DNA of 64,000 nucleotides, from positions 16,235,501-16,299,500 of the forward strand of contig NC_037092.1 of the NCBI RefSeq assembly GCF_002994745.2. Direction: 5' to 3'. The stretch is from Rosa chinensis (Eukaryota; Streptophyta; Magnoliopsida; Rosales; Rosaceae). The position numbers and the translations under genes were made by a program. The notes under the pieces are model-generated. The model saw only the letters and a list, made by a program, of their open reading frames with translations. It was not told the DNA's origin and did not search any database. Within the stretch, counting starts at the first letter, position 1, and each line of letters opens with the position of its first letter. Below, piece after piece: positions 32,768 through 45,600 of this stretch.

Positions 32768-33490
32768 CAACTAGTTTTTGGAGTTGGGATGCAAAAGAAT
32801 TCACCAGCGAGGTTGTTATGAGACAAATTCAAGTGTGACAAGTATGTTAAAAACAAAACTTTGAGGAATCTGTCTTAAAAGGTAGTTGACTAATTTCACT
32901 GATTGCTGGTTTTGCTTTATTCAAATTCACTTCGAGAGGATTTCTCCTTAAAGGGATTTGACCTTCTCAGAGCCCCCAATAGATTGAGCTATCTCTGTTT
33001 TGGCCTGTTTCTTTGACTAGAACATGATTTCATTTTATCTAGATCCGCTTTGAATGGATTGCACCTCGATCACTTAGATTCACCTTGAGGAGATTTCACT
33101 TTACTAGGATTTGCCTTGAAAAAATTTCACCTCACTTGGATCTATATTGAGAGAATTACACCTCACTTAGATTTGCTTTGTGGGAATTTCACCCCACTTG
33201 GATATGTCTTGAGGGAATTGCACCTCATCTCCCTTAAGGGAATTTCACCTCCAGGAGTTTTACTCAAATAAATTGGGCTGCCTGCCTGCCTCTGTATTAG
33301 TCTATTCTGTAATTAAAATTGTACTCAAAATTTTTCACCACACATATCTGAAACCTGAAAGGTTATTGTGACCAGGGTCTAGAATCTAAAGAGAGTTGAG
33401 ATTGCACAACTGCAAGGGAACTTATGCACCATATTTTATTAATATTTTATGAAGTATCATGATATATATTTAATACTATTATTAAAATTT
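32768..33490. other. intergenic with a degenerate minisatellite
   Basis: No gene is seen. About 33040-33255 holds some six degenerate units of about 34 bp built on CACCTCACTTGGATTTG and CTTGAGGGAATTT, with weaker matches from about 32920. Confidence 0.65.
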
Positions 33491-33704
33491 TGTTAAAGTA
33501 AAAATGGATTGGAATTGGTCTACTCATTTCATTTCATAACCCCTTTATATAGGGAGAGAATTACAATGGAAAGAACAATTACAATGATGACATTAACTAC
33601 TGATTGGTTCGTAATCTATGCTGATTGATGTTAATCGGTAATTGCTTGATTCCCTCTCCGTCAATCACTTTGACGAAGGCACACAATATGTTTTTCCTTT
33701 AACA
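33491..33704 (-). repeat. copia B 3' LTR
   Basis: 214 bp; one mismatch (TCTATG versus TCCATG, at about 33616 versus 41496) to the 5' LTR. Contains the minus-strand TATA box TATATAAAG. Confidence 0.95.
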
Positions 33705-33900
33705 CTCCCCCTTGTGCCAAGTCAAAGACGAAATGGTGCATGAGTTGTTGCCTCACTAAAAACCTTGCCAAGTAACAATAAAAACCCTGTGAGACAAAAA
33801 TACACCTTGGTCGAAGGAAAAGAGCACAACGCACCTTTTACATTTGAGTATGACATGTGTGTGTTAGACTCCCCCTGACGTCTACACCTCCCCCTGATAC

Positions 33901-34550
33901 TTACATTAACCTAGGGAGCTTGGAAAGTCTTTGCATTCCTATGCTTTTCACATATTTCTCAAATGTGGCTTTAGGCAATGATTTGGTGAACAAATTTGCC
34001 ACATTCTCCTCAGACCTTACTTGATTCATTTGAATCTTGAGGAGGGCCTGTTGTTGCTGATTGTAGAAAAACTTTGGCGATATGTGTTTTGTGTTATCAC
34101 CCTTGTTATAACCTAGCTTCATCTGTTCGATGTAAGCTGCATTATCTTCATAAATGCAAGTAGGCTCTTCAGTTGTAGAACTCAAACCACTAGTCCCTCG
34201 AATATGTGTAATGATAGCTCTTAACCATATACACTCATGAACCGCCTCATCTAGAGCAATGATCTCTGAGTGGTTTAAGGAGGTAGCCGCAAGGGTTTGT
34301 TTGGTTGATCTCTAAGATATTGTTGTGTTCCCAATGGTAAATACATAACTAGTTTGGGAACGACCTTTATGTGGGTCAGAGAGGTACCTAGCATCAGCAA
34401 AACCAACCAAAACGTCATTTGGCGTTTCGGTGTAGTGAGTAGCATTTTCGCCATCAACATTTTCTTTAGGGATTGCAGTTCGATCTACGGTCCCTCTTGT
34501 CTCTCTGTAGGGAAAGAACAGTCCCAAGTCAATGGTTCCTTTTAGGTATC
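33901..34550 (-). pseudogene. copia B RNase H remnant
   Basis: Minus-strand fragments in several frames: YEDNAAYIEQMKLGYNKGD, KHISPKFFYNQQQQ and FTKSLPKATFEKYVK, ending at a stop near 33901. Interrupted by frame changes around 34190 and 34310. Same family as 1029-1384. Confidence 0.85.
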
Positions 34551-35636
34551 GAAAATGTTCTTGATACCATTCCAGTGACGCTGAGTTGGCGTTGAGCTAA
34601 ATCTAGCTAACAAGTTCACTGAGAATGCAATGTCTGGTCGAGTAAATTGGACTAAGTACAATAATGCGCCTATTGCACTTAGATAGGGAATTTCAGCTCC
34701 CAACACTTGTTCGTCATCTTCCTTTGGACGAAATGGATATTTCCTTGCATCCAAACTTCGACCGATCATGGGAGTGCTAACAGGATGTGCTTTGTCCATG
34801 TTATATCGCCTGACTTTTGGACATATGCAGACTGGTGGATTAATATTCCACAAACTCGGTGTTCTAGTTCAAGATCTAGATAGAATCGAGTTTTCCCAAA
34901 ATCCTTCATCTCAAATTCGGATTTCAAGTAGCTCGCGGTTTCTCTTATTTCATCAAGAGTACCAGTTATGACATATACTACTATAATTTTCATTCCGGAA
35001 CTTGTTTTCTTTATGAATACGCAGGGGCATAATTCATCGTCCTTATATCCCTTCCCAATCAAGTAGTCACTTAGACGAGTATACCACATCCGTCTGGATT
35101 GTTTCAATCCATAAAGTGAGCGTTTCAACTTAATTACAAACGCACTCTGTGGTTTAGAGTCACTTGACTTGGGTAATGTAAGGCCATTAGGCACTTTTCA
35201 TATATATCTCTGAATCTAAATCCCCATAGAGATATGCAGTAACCACATCCATGAGCTGCATTTCCAGTCCTTCGGAAATTACTAAGCTAACTAAGTAGCG
35301 GAACGCTATAATGTCCATTACGGGAGAGTATGTCTCCTCGTAGTCAATTCCAGGGCGTTGTGAGAAACCTTGAGCCACAAGGCGAGCCTTGTGCCTCAGG
35401 ACTTCATTCTTCTCATTACGCTTTCTGACAAAGACTCATTTATGTCCTACAGGCTTTACACTTGGTGGGGTTAGCACTACCTGACCAAATACCTGTCTCT
35501 TTGTCAGAGAATCTAATTCTACCTGGATTAATTCTTTCCATTTAGGCCAATCATCTCTTTGTTGACATTTTTCAACAGAGCGTGGTTCGATATCATCGTG
35601 CTCTATGATTCCTTGAGCAACAATATATATCATCAA
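34542..35636 (-). pseudogene. copia B reverse transcriptase, catalytic Asp pair deleted
   Basis: Minus strand, three or more frames: DWPKWKELIQVELDSL, DYEETYSPVMD, MDVVTAYLYGDL, SLYGLKQSRRMWYTRL, then VVYVITGTLDEI where copia A has VYVDDTNIIGTLDEI. The 12-base in-frame deletion at about 34969/34970 removes Asp-Asp-Thr-Asn, including both catalytic aspartates. There are further stops and shifts near 35190 and 35440. No active enzyme can come from this copy. Confidence 0.88.
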
Positions 35637-36360
35637 TGTGTATGGAAGATCTTTCTATCAACTCATACGTACTCTCGTAATCCTTTGAGATTTCTTTGTT
35701 CTCTGGAATCATTTCAAACATCGGAGCGTCCTCCAGTATTGATTCATGGACATAACTATAATCAGAGACAATCTCATGAGAGGGATTCTATACATTGATG
35801 ATTGGTTTGTGCCTTACTCACCCTCTTCTTCCTTGGGTGAGTGTCAATCGAACCAAGTGACCTCCCCCTCTTCCTTGGGGAGCCACGGCCTCAACCACAT
35901 CTCCACTAAGTGCGGTTGCAGTGCCTCTATCTGCGGCACCGTGCCCCTTGTTGGGGACTTCTAACCTTGCAGGCACATTTGCAGCCGGTATATGTGATCT
36001 TGTTACTTTTACGATATCAGTAAACGCATCAGGCATCGAATCTGCTATGTTCTGAAGATCGATTATTCTTTTCACTTCACTTTCACTTTATGAAGTGCAG
36101 GGATCAAGATGAGACAGAGTGGGGACAAACCACAACAATTCCTGTCGTTCCCTTGGAAAATCCTTTTTCCTATCTCCCCCTAACGACGGGAAGACTATCT
36201 CATCAAAGTGACAATCCGCAAATCTAGCGGTAAAGAGATCACCTGTCAAGGGTTCCAAATAGTGGATAATTGTTGGGGATTCGTATCCAACATAAATACT
36301 TAATCGTCTCTGAGGACCCATTTTGGTGCGCTGTGGGGGCGCAATAGGCACATATACTGC

Positions 36361-37274
36361 TCAACCAAATATGCGTAAGTGTGAAGTGTCAGGCTCATAT
36401 CCAGTTACCAATTGGTACATAGAAAATGGTTGGCTAGCTGTGGGTCTTAAACAAATAAGTAAAGTTGCGTGTAATATTGCATAACCCCATGCAGATATAG
36501 GCAGGTTGGTGCGCATAACCAATGCCCTAGCCACCATTTGTAGCCTTTTGATGGTGGCTTCTGCGAGACCATTTTGTGTATGCACATGGGGTACAGGATG
36601 CTCTACATCGATCCAAATAGATATGCAATAATCATCAAATGCTTTTGATGTAAACTCTCCAGCATTATCAAGCCTTATAGACTTGATAGGGTGATCAGGG
36701 TGGTGAGCCCTTAAACGTATAATCTCTGCTAGGAGTATTGCAACATTTCTTGTGGACAATAAAACGACATGTGACCAGATTGTCGAAGCATCCACCAGAA
36801 CCATAAAGTACTTGAATGGTCCGCATTCTGGATGTATAGGTCCACAGACATCTCTTTGTATCCTTTGTAAGAATGGAATGTTTTGTTTTGTATCTTTAGC
36901 ATAAGAAGGTCTCGATCCTGTTTTTGCTAAAGAGCAGGCTTTGCAAAACGAGTGATGTACCTTTGAAATAGTCAATGAGGCATAATGGGAGGGAGGTAGT
37001 GCTTCTGGTACTTCAGAAGGCAATGACTGCATTTGAGCAATACTAGAATCGAGACCTTACAGTGTGGCAGATTTTTCTCCCATTTTTTTTCACTCGAAAG
37101 AAGGAATGTCCATGTGAGTTCTTGAAAAATATGGATCATCATGTCATGACCTCCGTGCCATAGGCGGTCATGCAAAAGCCTGTATGAGTTAGTGTCCCAC
37201 ATTTCATTGTTGGTGACAGTATATGATTCAATGATCCGAATCGTAGTGAGGTACAGTCCACTAAATTGACTCAT
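36361..37274 (-). pseudogene. copia B integrase remnant
   Basis: Minus strand. Pre-integrase zinc region split by a frame change (LLHDRLWHGGHDMM, then CKACSLAKT), followed by an open catalytic core 36361-37032 with RDVCGPIHPE, RLDNAGEFTSKAFDDYC and NGLAEATIKRLQ supplying the D-D-E residues, so the core motif is kept. A further fragment lies at 36088-36351. Confidence 0.85.
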
Positions 37275-37341
37275 AAGTTTCTCTAAGATGCGTTTCCTTC
37301 CGCAGTCATGAGATGTAATATCAAGGTATTCAGTTCCATTC

Positions 37342-37623
37342 TCACGGTGTGTTTTTACTGGATAATCGTTGGCACAAATAGCTTTGAAACATTAACAAGG
37401 TTCGATTAGCTCTTGGTGCATATAGAGCGTCTGTGACTTGAAATGTTGTGCCGTTAGGCAGCAAAAATTTGGCAGTTCCTCGCCATTTTATTAGTTTTGA
37501 TAATCCAATCATCGTAGTCACAGAGGAATTATAGGCTATTTGTTCAATGAATAATTGCCTATTTCTTAATATTGTGTGGGTAGTCCCACTATCATCTAAG
37601 CACTCAAGTTCTCCTCCATTCAT
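37342..37623 (-). pseudogene. copia B protease remnant
   Basis: Minus strand: LDDSGTTHTIL is the aspartic protease active-site region, followed by TAKFLLPNGTTFQVTDALYAP. The link to gag and integrase is lost through stops. Confidence 0.75.
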
Positions 37624-37979
37624 TCCTACAAATAAATGGGAGGTATTTAGAAAATATAACTCATATTCTTTAGAGTATTTCTATTTGCGTAGAATGGTAT
37701 TCTTTTCATTCTAATAATTTTTCTCTAGCTGTATTGCTTTACATCTTTATAGTGCTATGTCGAACCATGTAAATATGTGTAGTAAGTAAATTTGAATAAA
37801 TTCAGTGCTTCAGAATAAAATTCAAAATTTATTAATAAGCCAATGATAATCAAATCAAGGTCTTGTTCAGAAATCTTATTCATCAATCCATGATTGAAAA
37901 TAAACTTTAAGACCAAACAATAGTCTAATTAAAAATGAGGCATTATGCCTTCACAACTGTCTTTGGAAAATAAAGCAGA

Positions 37980-38937
37980 TCAGTTAAGATTGAGAGCATC
38001 CATTGACTTAGCAAGTTCCTCTTTGCCATTAGAGTCTGCAACTGTAAGGTTGACGTCTAGGTCATGACCTCCTTTTTCCATATAGTGAGCCACTTGTTCT
38101 TTAGACTCTCTATACCTCTTGTAATTGGCTGCTACTCTGTTGTTTGCTTGGCAGTTCTTGTACCAATGCCCAATGAATCCACACCTATAGCATGGTTCAT
38201 TGTCAACTCTTTCCTTTGACATCTTGTTTCCATGATCCCCATGTCCCTTTCCACGTGGTGCATTGTTGCCACGTGGGTAGGGATCAGCACGTCTAAACCC
38301 CCTTGCATTGGAGTTATTTCCACCTTTCATTTTTTCATAATTAGCCTCGGGAATTTTCTTTGTCCCAGTGGGCCTGGCATTGTTATTCAAGATAATCTTA
38401 TTTTGTCTCTCAGCCACTTGCAGTAGGCTTATCAACTTATTGAAGGTTGTGATTCTTTTGTTGTCATAATCCAACTGATACTGGTTCGCTAGTATAAAAG
38501 CTGAATTAGGAAAGGTGGTAAGAGTCTTGTAGATCATATCATCTTTTGTGATTTCCCTTCCACAAAAATTGAGACGTGCTTTTAAGCGCAACATGTCCTT
38601 GTTGAAGTCATTGACCTTTTTATAGGCAAGCAAGCGGATTCCATTCCACTGAATAGCTAGTTCTGGGAGCAAAGTATCGTGAATGTTCCCAAAACGTCCT
38701 TTAAGGGCATCCCACAGTTCTTTGGGTGTCTTCAATTGAAGGTACTCCCAGCGTAGGCTAGGATCAATATGTCGCCTCAGAAAAATTAAGGCATCTGCTT
38801 TCACCTTATTAGATAGTTCATCATCTTTGAGATCAGTAATGGTGGCAGTGTAGTCTTTTGCCACAAAGGCAATTTCCATATCACTCAAGTCCTTCTGAGT
38901 CCAAGATGTCAAACTCAGGTCGAGTTGGATCAGCCAT
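37980..38937 (-). pseudogene. copia B gag, near-complete with early frameshift
   Basis: Minus strand. The likely start is ATG at 38937 (MADPTRPEFDILD), which hits a stop after about 18 codons; the rest is open in another frame to 37980. It shows the copia gag core (FLRRHIDPSLRWEYLQLKTP, ELWDALKGRFGN) and a CCHC knuckle CYRCGFIGHWYKNC. One indel near 38880 disables it. An upstream non-homologous extension of the open frame reaches 39005 and is ignored. Confidence 0.85.
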
Positions 38938-39851
38938 CTACATAAAACAAGAGAGAAGATATAAATTACGCAGTCATAAAGACATCTACGTAAATTATTT
39001 TCCAAACATATGAATTAGATTTCAAGACCAAGATTCGTAATGGTCACATTTTTTTTCGATGCTATGTGAAAATACTTTATCACAGTAAGTGAGTGTATAA
39101 TGCGCATGAATTTGCATTATCATAGCCAAACGATATTGATATGTTGCATTAAAAATAATCATAGCACATAATAAATAATAAAAAAATATAGCATATATTA
39201 AAATAAATTACATGGCATGCTCAAATTTCACAAATGTATACCAAAATATATGTTACATATAATAATAACAATAATATATCATGCGTAAAATAAAATATAA
39301 ATAATAGCATAATATAAAACATGCGTAGGCATAATTTATATAAGCGTAAAATAAAATAAAATATGCTCAAAATTTCATGATAAAAAAAAAAACATAAGCA
39401 ATAAAACATAAAGCATGCTTAAACATAATTATAAATCATATACAACATAAATAATAAGGCATGCTTAAAATGATCAAAATTATCTAACTAAACATGCTTA
39501 ATAACCAGATATAATAAAGCATGAATAATGAAGTATAAAGCATGCTTAAAAATAGAAAACATAAATAAAATTCACATGCTTGATTAAAATCATAAAAACA
39601 AAATAAATAAAACATACTTTATTGCGAGAAAATAAAATGATCCTAGCGCAAGCGCGTGTTGATGCAGGCGTGCGTAGCGATGTTTTTTTTCGAGTTCTGT
39701 TGGGCCTGCTGATTTGTAGTGCTGAGAATTAGCACTTTTTTCTTCTTCTTCTTTTTCCTCTGGGCCGCAGGGCCTATTTTTGTTTTATTTTTTTCTTTTG
39801 GGCCGGACCAGCCTTTTTCTTTGGGCCGCAAGGCTTCTTTTCTTTTGTTTT

Positions 39852-39884
<33 letters not shown>

Positions 39885-40220
39885 CTGAACCTTTTTATTG
39901 GGCCCGCCCTTATTCTTTTCTGGGCCTGCCTTTTTTTTTTTTTTTTCTCGGTCCTTTTCTTTGGCCGGGTCACCTCTCTTTTTATCTTTTGCTTTCTCTC
40001 TGGTTTTTTTTTCGTGTCTTCTTCTTTCTGCTGGGGGATAGCCGGCTGGTAGATCAATATCGATCTGGGTGAGGGCGGTAAAGGTTAGGGGCCGGTCTGA
40101 CCAGCTGGAGTCGGCTCAGGCTGCGACAGGAGATGCAGTCAACGTTCTGGGCAGACGCAAATGAAGCCGAGATCTTGTTGGGCTTCAGGCCGGTGGAGGG
40201 CTGTAGGCGGGTGGGCTCGG
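38938..40220 (-). other. copia B untranslated leader, AT- and T-rich
   Basis: No gene. 39370-39600 repeats GCATGCTTAAA-like words at irregular spacing. 39730-40020 (plus strand) is a T-rich tract with repeated GGGCC words, giving meaningless Phe-rich ORFs. Confidence 0.7.
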
Positions 40221-40900
40221 TAGGGGTGTGCAAAACACGATACAAACAGGCCAAACTGGTCGAAACCGACCGGTAAATGTGGTTTGGTTAAGGTTTTTTA
40301 GCGTTAAAATATAAAAGCTGGTTCAATACCGAACCAAACCTTTTATGAAGTGGCTTGGTTTGGTTTTTCTTTTACTTAAACTGCGAAACCTGAACCGACC
40401 GATATGTATTAAATATAATAGGAAAAAAAATTAAATTTATATACATAATATATATATATATATTTATTTATTTGTGGGTAGTCTTTTACAAGTAAGTTAT
40501 AAATCTCCAATTATAATTTGATTCTCAAAATGATTTACTACCATATTGAATCCTAGACCCAAAAGGCTTAAAACCCAAATAAGTGAATCATTTTGAAACT
40601 ATTTTGGATTTTGTTCTTTGAATATTAGTTTTGGATTTTGATAATTTAATATTTATTATTGAGATTGAGTTTTAGTATTTTTACTATGAATTTTTCGTAA
40701 ACAAAATGTCAATGCTATATAGGTTAAAACGGTAAAACCGCCTTACCGACAGAACCAAACCATCTTTAAATGGATTGGATTGGATCAGATTAAGTTTATT
40801 TTCTTCGATGACCGGTTGTCTAAAATGTCTAAACCGCTTACTTTGGCATAGAGACTGTTTGGAGTCAAAACCGATCCAATCCAGTCCGCGTGCAGCCCTA
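40221..40900. mobile_element. hAT-type non-autonomous element nested in copia B
   Basis: 680 bp with short terminal inverted repeats TAGGGGTGTGCA / TGCAGCCCTA and an 8-bp target duplication with one mismatch (GGGCTCGG at 40213-40220, GGGCTAGG at 40901-40908). The interior is rich in ACCGAACC- and GGTTTGGTT-like words near both ends. No transposase. Confidence 0.82.
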
Positions 40901-40908
40901 GGGCTAGG

Positions 40909-41370
40909 TGCTGCCGAGACCGGTGCTGCAGATGAGGCTCCGGTGAAGGCTTGTGGGCTGAAGAAGGATCTGTGGGGCCGGTGGCGCTGGGCTCTAGGCA
41001 GCGATGCCGGAAACTGGAGGCAGAGTTATGCGTGCGGGGCTGGGATCGGTGCTCCGTGCGCTGCAGGTGGGCAAAAGGCCTATCTGTTGCAGAAGTTGGG
41101 TGAGGATGTGTGCAGGGCTGGACGCTGGCAGGGAGGAGGCCCGTGTGGAGAGGTTGATTGGGACCTGGAGATGCAGGTGCAGCGCTTGGCCAGGGAACAG
41201 CGTTGTTGGGTTGGAGGCCTGTGGGGCTGGCGGCCGGTGAGGTGGATGGGGATTTTTTTTTTTTTTTTTATTTTAAACTTTGGTGGCTGCAGAATAAGAA
41301 GAAAAAGTTTTTTTTCTTCTAGGGTTTGGATTTTTTTTTTTGGCTATTGGCTTTGAGCGTGCTAATAACG
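40909..41370 (-). other. copia B leader next to the 5' LTR
   Basis: GC-rich, no gene. It contains the region that should serve as primer site, which on the minus strand reads CGTTATTAGCACG directly after the LTR. That is not a match to the usual TGGTATCAGAGC and may use an internal (half-tRNA) primer, by inference. Confidence 0.5.
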
Positions 41371-41584
41371 TGTTAAAGTAAAAATGGATTGGAATTGGTC
41401 TACTCATTTCATTTCATAACCCCTTTATATAGGGAGAGAATTACAATGGAAAGAACAATTACAATGATGACATTAACTACTGATTGGTTCGTAATCCATG
41501 CTGATTGATGTTAATCGGTAATTGCTTGATTCCCTCTCCGTCAATCACTTTGACGAAGGCACACAATATGTTTTTCCTTTAACA
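41371..41584 (-). repeat. copia B 5' LTR
   Basis: 214 bp; the promoter LTR of the minus-strand element. It is followed (41585-41589) by target duplication AATTT. Confidence 0.95.
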
Positions 41585-42139
41585 AATTTAAAAATATTTG
41601 TTATTATAAATGGATTATAAGCGGGTCAGGTATCAGTTAATCCGGCGGATATAGATTTAAATTGAGCTATCAACGATCCGCCGGATTAACGGATCAGATC
41701 GGGTTGAAATTTTTTATTATTAAATAGATTTAGATTTAAGTCGATCCGGTTCGAATCAGATTCATTTACAGATCTAGTAGGAGAATAGTTTTTCCTCTCT
41801 TTAGCTGCTATATTGTTGGTTTTTTTGGACCCTTTCCTTGGGTTTTTATTAGTTGAAGTATATTCACCAAAGAAAAAAAAACTATCTCTGCTCCGATTTA
41901 TAAGTTGGGCTTTTTTTTAACGTAATTTATAAATTTATAAACTAGACAGAAGCCCAATCTTCTTCTTCTTCCTCTTTAATCCCAATGGCAACCTCTCCTC
42001 CAAATCTCGCATCAAAAAAAAAAATCTCTCCTCCAAATCCTGCAAAAGCCCCAAATCTCCTTCAAGGTTTCAACTCTCAAAGTCCCCTCCAATTTATGGG
42101 CTTCAGCTTGGTCAATTTATTAAAGGCCTGTGCTCAGCT
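41585..42139. other. intergenic between copia B and an RLP tail fragment
   Basis: No gene. Near 41947 an AGAAGCCCAA...TCTTCTTC phrase precedes the RLP tail, and the same association recurs at 46917. Confidence 0.6.
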
Positions 42140-42290
42140 GATCTAGATGAAGATGACAACAAATAGCTTGGTTTCTACTTCAGCATCACACCCGGCTTTA
42201 TCATGCGCTTCCGGAGTGTTCATAGGACATTAGTTGCTAAGACATCGTGGAGGTATGCCTATTTTCGATCATTTGATCTGTCGTGTAATG
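42140..42290 (+). pseudogene. detached RLP C-terminal tail fragment
   Basis: Encodes the acidic segment, membrane helix and tail only (DLDEDDNK, stop, LGFYFSITPGFI, TLVAKTSWRYAYFRSFD). One in-frame TAG. No LRR part upstream. Confidence 0.8.
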
Positions 42291-42620
42291 CGTGATGTGC
42301 TTAAATATCGAATCCCATCTTTTAATTTGGTGATGTCTTAATCTTGCCTACCTGAGTTCTAGAGGAAATCACAGTAGATATGTGAAGTCAATCTAGAAAT
42401 TGCATACGTCAATCCCACCTCTCTGAATAGACTGTTAAATACGCCGAAGACTTGGACTACGGACAACATATATTGACTTTGATTCGATCCTACCACCTTA
42501 TATTATTGCTTTTGGCTACCAAAACTCAAGAAAATGTATCAACTTCCTCTGTGGGGACTCTGGACTTGGCCGGACCGCATTAACTGATCTGTGTTGATTT
42601 GACTCACTCCTATAGCCTCT

Positions 42621-42627
42621 TATAAAC
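42621..42627 (+). promoter_or_regulatory. candidate TATA box of the intact RLP gene
   Basis: TATAAAC 58 bp before the ATG; a short leader would result. Confidence 0.45.
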
Positions 42628-42678
42628 TACGTTATTGTGTATACATCTGCAAAAACTTGAGAAAACTTGGGTAGAATA

Positions 42679-45600
42679 ATGGATAGCTTCTTTTTAGCTC
42701 ACTGTTTGCTCTTTTGGTTTTTGGCCACTTTTTATCTACAAACTATTGATTTCTGTTTCTGTTCGAGTGATGGAGTTCCTGGCAGCGTGAGATCAGCATG
42801 CATGGAGGAGGAGAGACAAGCGCTTCTCAGCTTCAGACACGATCTTGCAGATCCTTCCGGTAGGCTTTCGTCTTGGATTGGTTACGAGTGCTGTCAATGG
42901 AAAGGGATTTCATGCAACAACCTCACTGGTCATGTTGCCAAGATGGACCTCAGTAATGCTGCATATGGGTCCATGGTGTTTGATGAGTTGGCTTACAGGT
43001 CTCCCTTGAGGGGTAAGATAAATCCTTCATTGCTTAGCCTGAAACATTTAAATTACCTAGATCTAAGCTGGAACGATTTTGAGCTTCCCCAATTCATCGG
43101 TCAACTTAGGAGTTTGAGTTATCTCAATCTCTCTGCATTTTCATCACACGGGGGAGTGATTCCAGAGTCTATTGGGAATTTGTCATCCTTGAAAATACTT
43201 GACCTTTCTAATAATTACTTCGATGGGATTCGCATTTCTGAGTTCTTTGGTCAGCTTAAAAGTTTGCAATTTCTTGACATGTCCTATTCTTCTTTTGAAA
43301 TTACCTCTAATCTTGCTAACCTATCAGACTTGATCTATCTGGACCTCGGTGGGAATTTCTGGTCAATAAAAGCTTCCAAAAACTTGAATTGGTTTTCTCA
43401 ACTCTCTTTCTTAAAATACCTCAATCTCCAATCGATGGACCTTAGCAGAGCTGGAGATAGTTGGCTACTTGCTGCTAACATGCTTCCCTCACTGTTAGAG
43501 CTACATTTGTCTTTCTGCCAGATTGAACATATTTCAGTCTCATTGCCAAAGATAAACATCACATCCCTTTTGATCCTTGATATGTCACAGAATTGGATCG
43601 TATCGTCAATTCCCAGCTGGTTGTTTAACCTTACCAGCCTCAGAAAACTTGATCTAAGTGGGAATTCTTTCGGTGGTTCCATAGCTTGGAAATTGGGAAG
43701 CCTCAAAAATCTGGAAGAGCTTGATTTATCTAGTAATGGCTTCGAAGGTCAAGTTCCGAGACTCATTGGAAATTCGAGTAAGCTAAAGATCTTAAATCTT
43801 GCGAATAACAAGATTGTTGGGGGGCTTCCAGAGCTGTTGGGTGGTTGTTTAGGATGTACAAATGATAAACTAGAGTCAGTAGATTTGTCTTTGAATAGGC
43901 TAAACTGCAAATTTCCTGCTTCTCTGGGGATGTTTCAAAATTTGCAGTATCTTAATCTTGAGTCCAACACTGTTGGGGGCACAATTCCAGAGTCAATAGG
44001 AAACTTGTCATCCTTGAAAACTCTAAATCTCAGGTATAATCATATGAATGGGTCCGTTCCTGAAAGTCTGGGACAACTCTCTCAGCTACTTCAGTTAGAT
44101 CTGTCAGAGAATTCCTGGGCAGGTAGTCTATTGGAATCCCATTTCATCAATCTCACTAGGTTGGAGTCTTTTGCAGTCAGCACAAATCAACCTATGTCCA
44201 TCATTTTCAATGCGACTTGGGTTGCTCCTTTCATGCTCCACAGAATCGAGATTAGGAAATGTAGCATAGATCCGTCCTTTCTTGTATGGCTTCAGTCTCA
44301 AACTGAATTGTCCATTGTTACCCTTTCAAGTACAAACATCTCGGGTCCCATATCAGAGGAATGGTTCTTGAAGTTTCCCCAAATCGAATATTTGGATTTA
44401 TCATACAACCAAATCCCTGGTAAGCTTCCATTGCTACTGAAATGTCCAAATCTAAATCATATAGATTTGAGTCATAACCAATTTGAAGGTCCATTTCTAT
44501 TTTCTTCCCCCAATTTTTCCATGCTCAATCTCGAAAGCAATTTACTTTTGGGGCCAATTCCCTCGAATTTGGACCAGTTGGTGCCCAACTTGAGAGAATT
44601 GTATCTCTCTGAGAATAAATTAAATGGTACTATTCCAGCCTCTATATGCAACATGACAAACTTGGCAATTCTTACATTGAGGAGAAATCAGTTGTCTGGA
44701 GAATTCCCTCAAGCATGGAGTCTGTGGAGCAATATGCTGGTAGTAGATGTCGGATACAATAATCTCTCTGGTGATATTCCCAGCTCAATGGGTGTTTCAA
44801 TCTCTCTTGCTATACTGAAGCTGAACAACAACAACTTTGGGGGTAAATTTCCTTCTTTGATATTTGAGAATTGCAGAGGATTGAAGAGTATCGATCTTGG
44901 AAGCAATCGATTCACTGGAAACCTACCTTCAAAGATTTCATCAGAATTGTCTGGCCTACACCTACGATCCAACTTTTTCAGTGGGCATATACCCAATGAG
45001 TTGTGCTTTACCATGCTTCATGTCTTAGACCTTGGTGACAACAACTTTTCAGGGAGTATTCCCAAGTGTTTGAATGAAATGTATTCCTTGGTTAGAAGTT
45101 TTTCCAATGTGAGTCGCTATGATAGTTACGTTGAGCAAATCACATTGATGTTAAAAGGAACAGAACTGATATACAACACGACTCTATTTTTCGTCAACAT
45201 CATTGATCTTTCGTCAAACAATTTAGAAGGCGAAATCCCTGAAGAAGTAAGTAGCCTCGTTGAATTGGGTACCTTGAACTTGTCAAGAAATCATTTAAGC
45301 GGACAGATTCCCTCGAAGATTGGAAACTTGCGATGGTTGGAAACTCTTGATCTCTCACATAATCAACTATCAGGACCGATTCCTCAGAGTTTGTCTTCTT
45401 TAACCTCCTTGTCTCACTTGAATTTGTCCTACAACAACTTGGCCGGAAGAATTCCCTCGAGCACACAACTTACTACACTTGATGATTCATCAATATACGA
45501 AGCCAATCCATTATTGTGTGGGGTTCCTCTTGCAACCAAGTGCTCGGGAGATAGCACACCTGCTGCTCTGGATGGGAAAGACAACAAAGATGAAGATGAC

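Larger units (their letters stand above)
33491..41584 (-). mobile_element. complete Ty1/copia retrotransposon B
   Basis: 8094-bp element on the minus strand. The LTRs at 33491-33704 and 41371-41584 (214 bp each, TG...CA) differ at one base. The 5-bp target duplication AATTT is perfect (33486-33490 and 41585-41589). A polypurine tract (minus-strand AAGGGGGAG) sits beside the 3' LTR. Coding order is gag, protease, integrase, reverse transcriptase, RNase H, as in copia, but every gene is broken. The sequence after the 5' LTR reads CGTTATTAGCACG on the minus strand, not the common tRNA-Met 3'-end match. A long AT- and T-rich leader (39.0-41.37 kb) holds a nested hAT element. Confidence 0.95.

Noticed and set aside
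39719..40072. Phe-rich ORFs
   Set aside because: Translation of a T-rich leader tract in copia B.
40775..41356. 193-codon ORF
   Set aside because: It crosses the right end of the hAT element and the copia leader, so it cannot be an ancestral gene.
42667..42678. Longer start for the intact RLP
   Set aside because: The first codon there is TTG. The ATG at 42679 matches the MDSF start of the paralogues.
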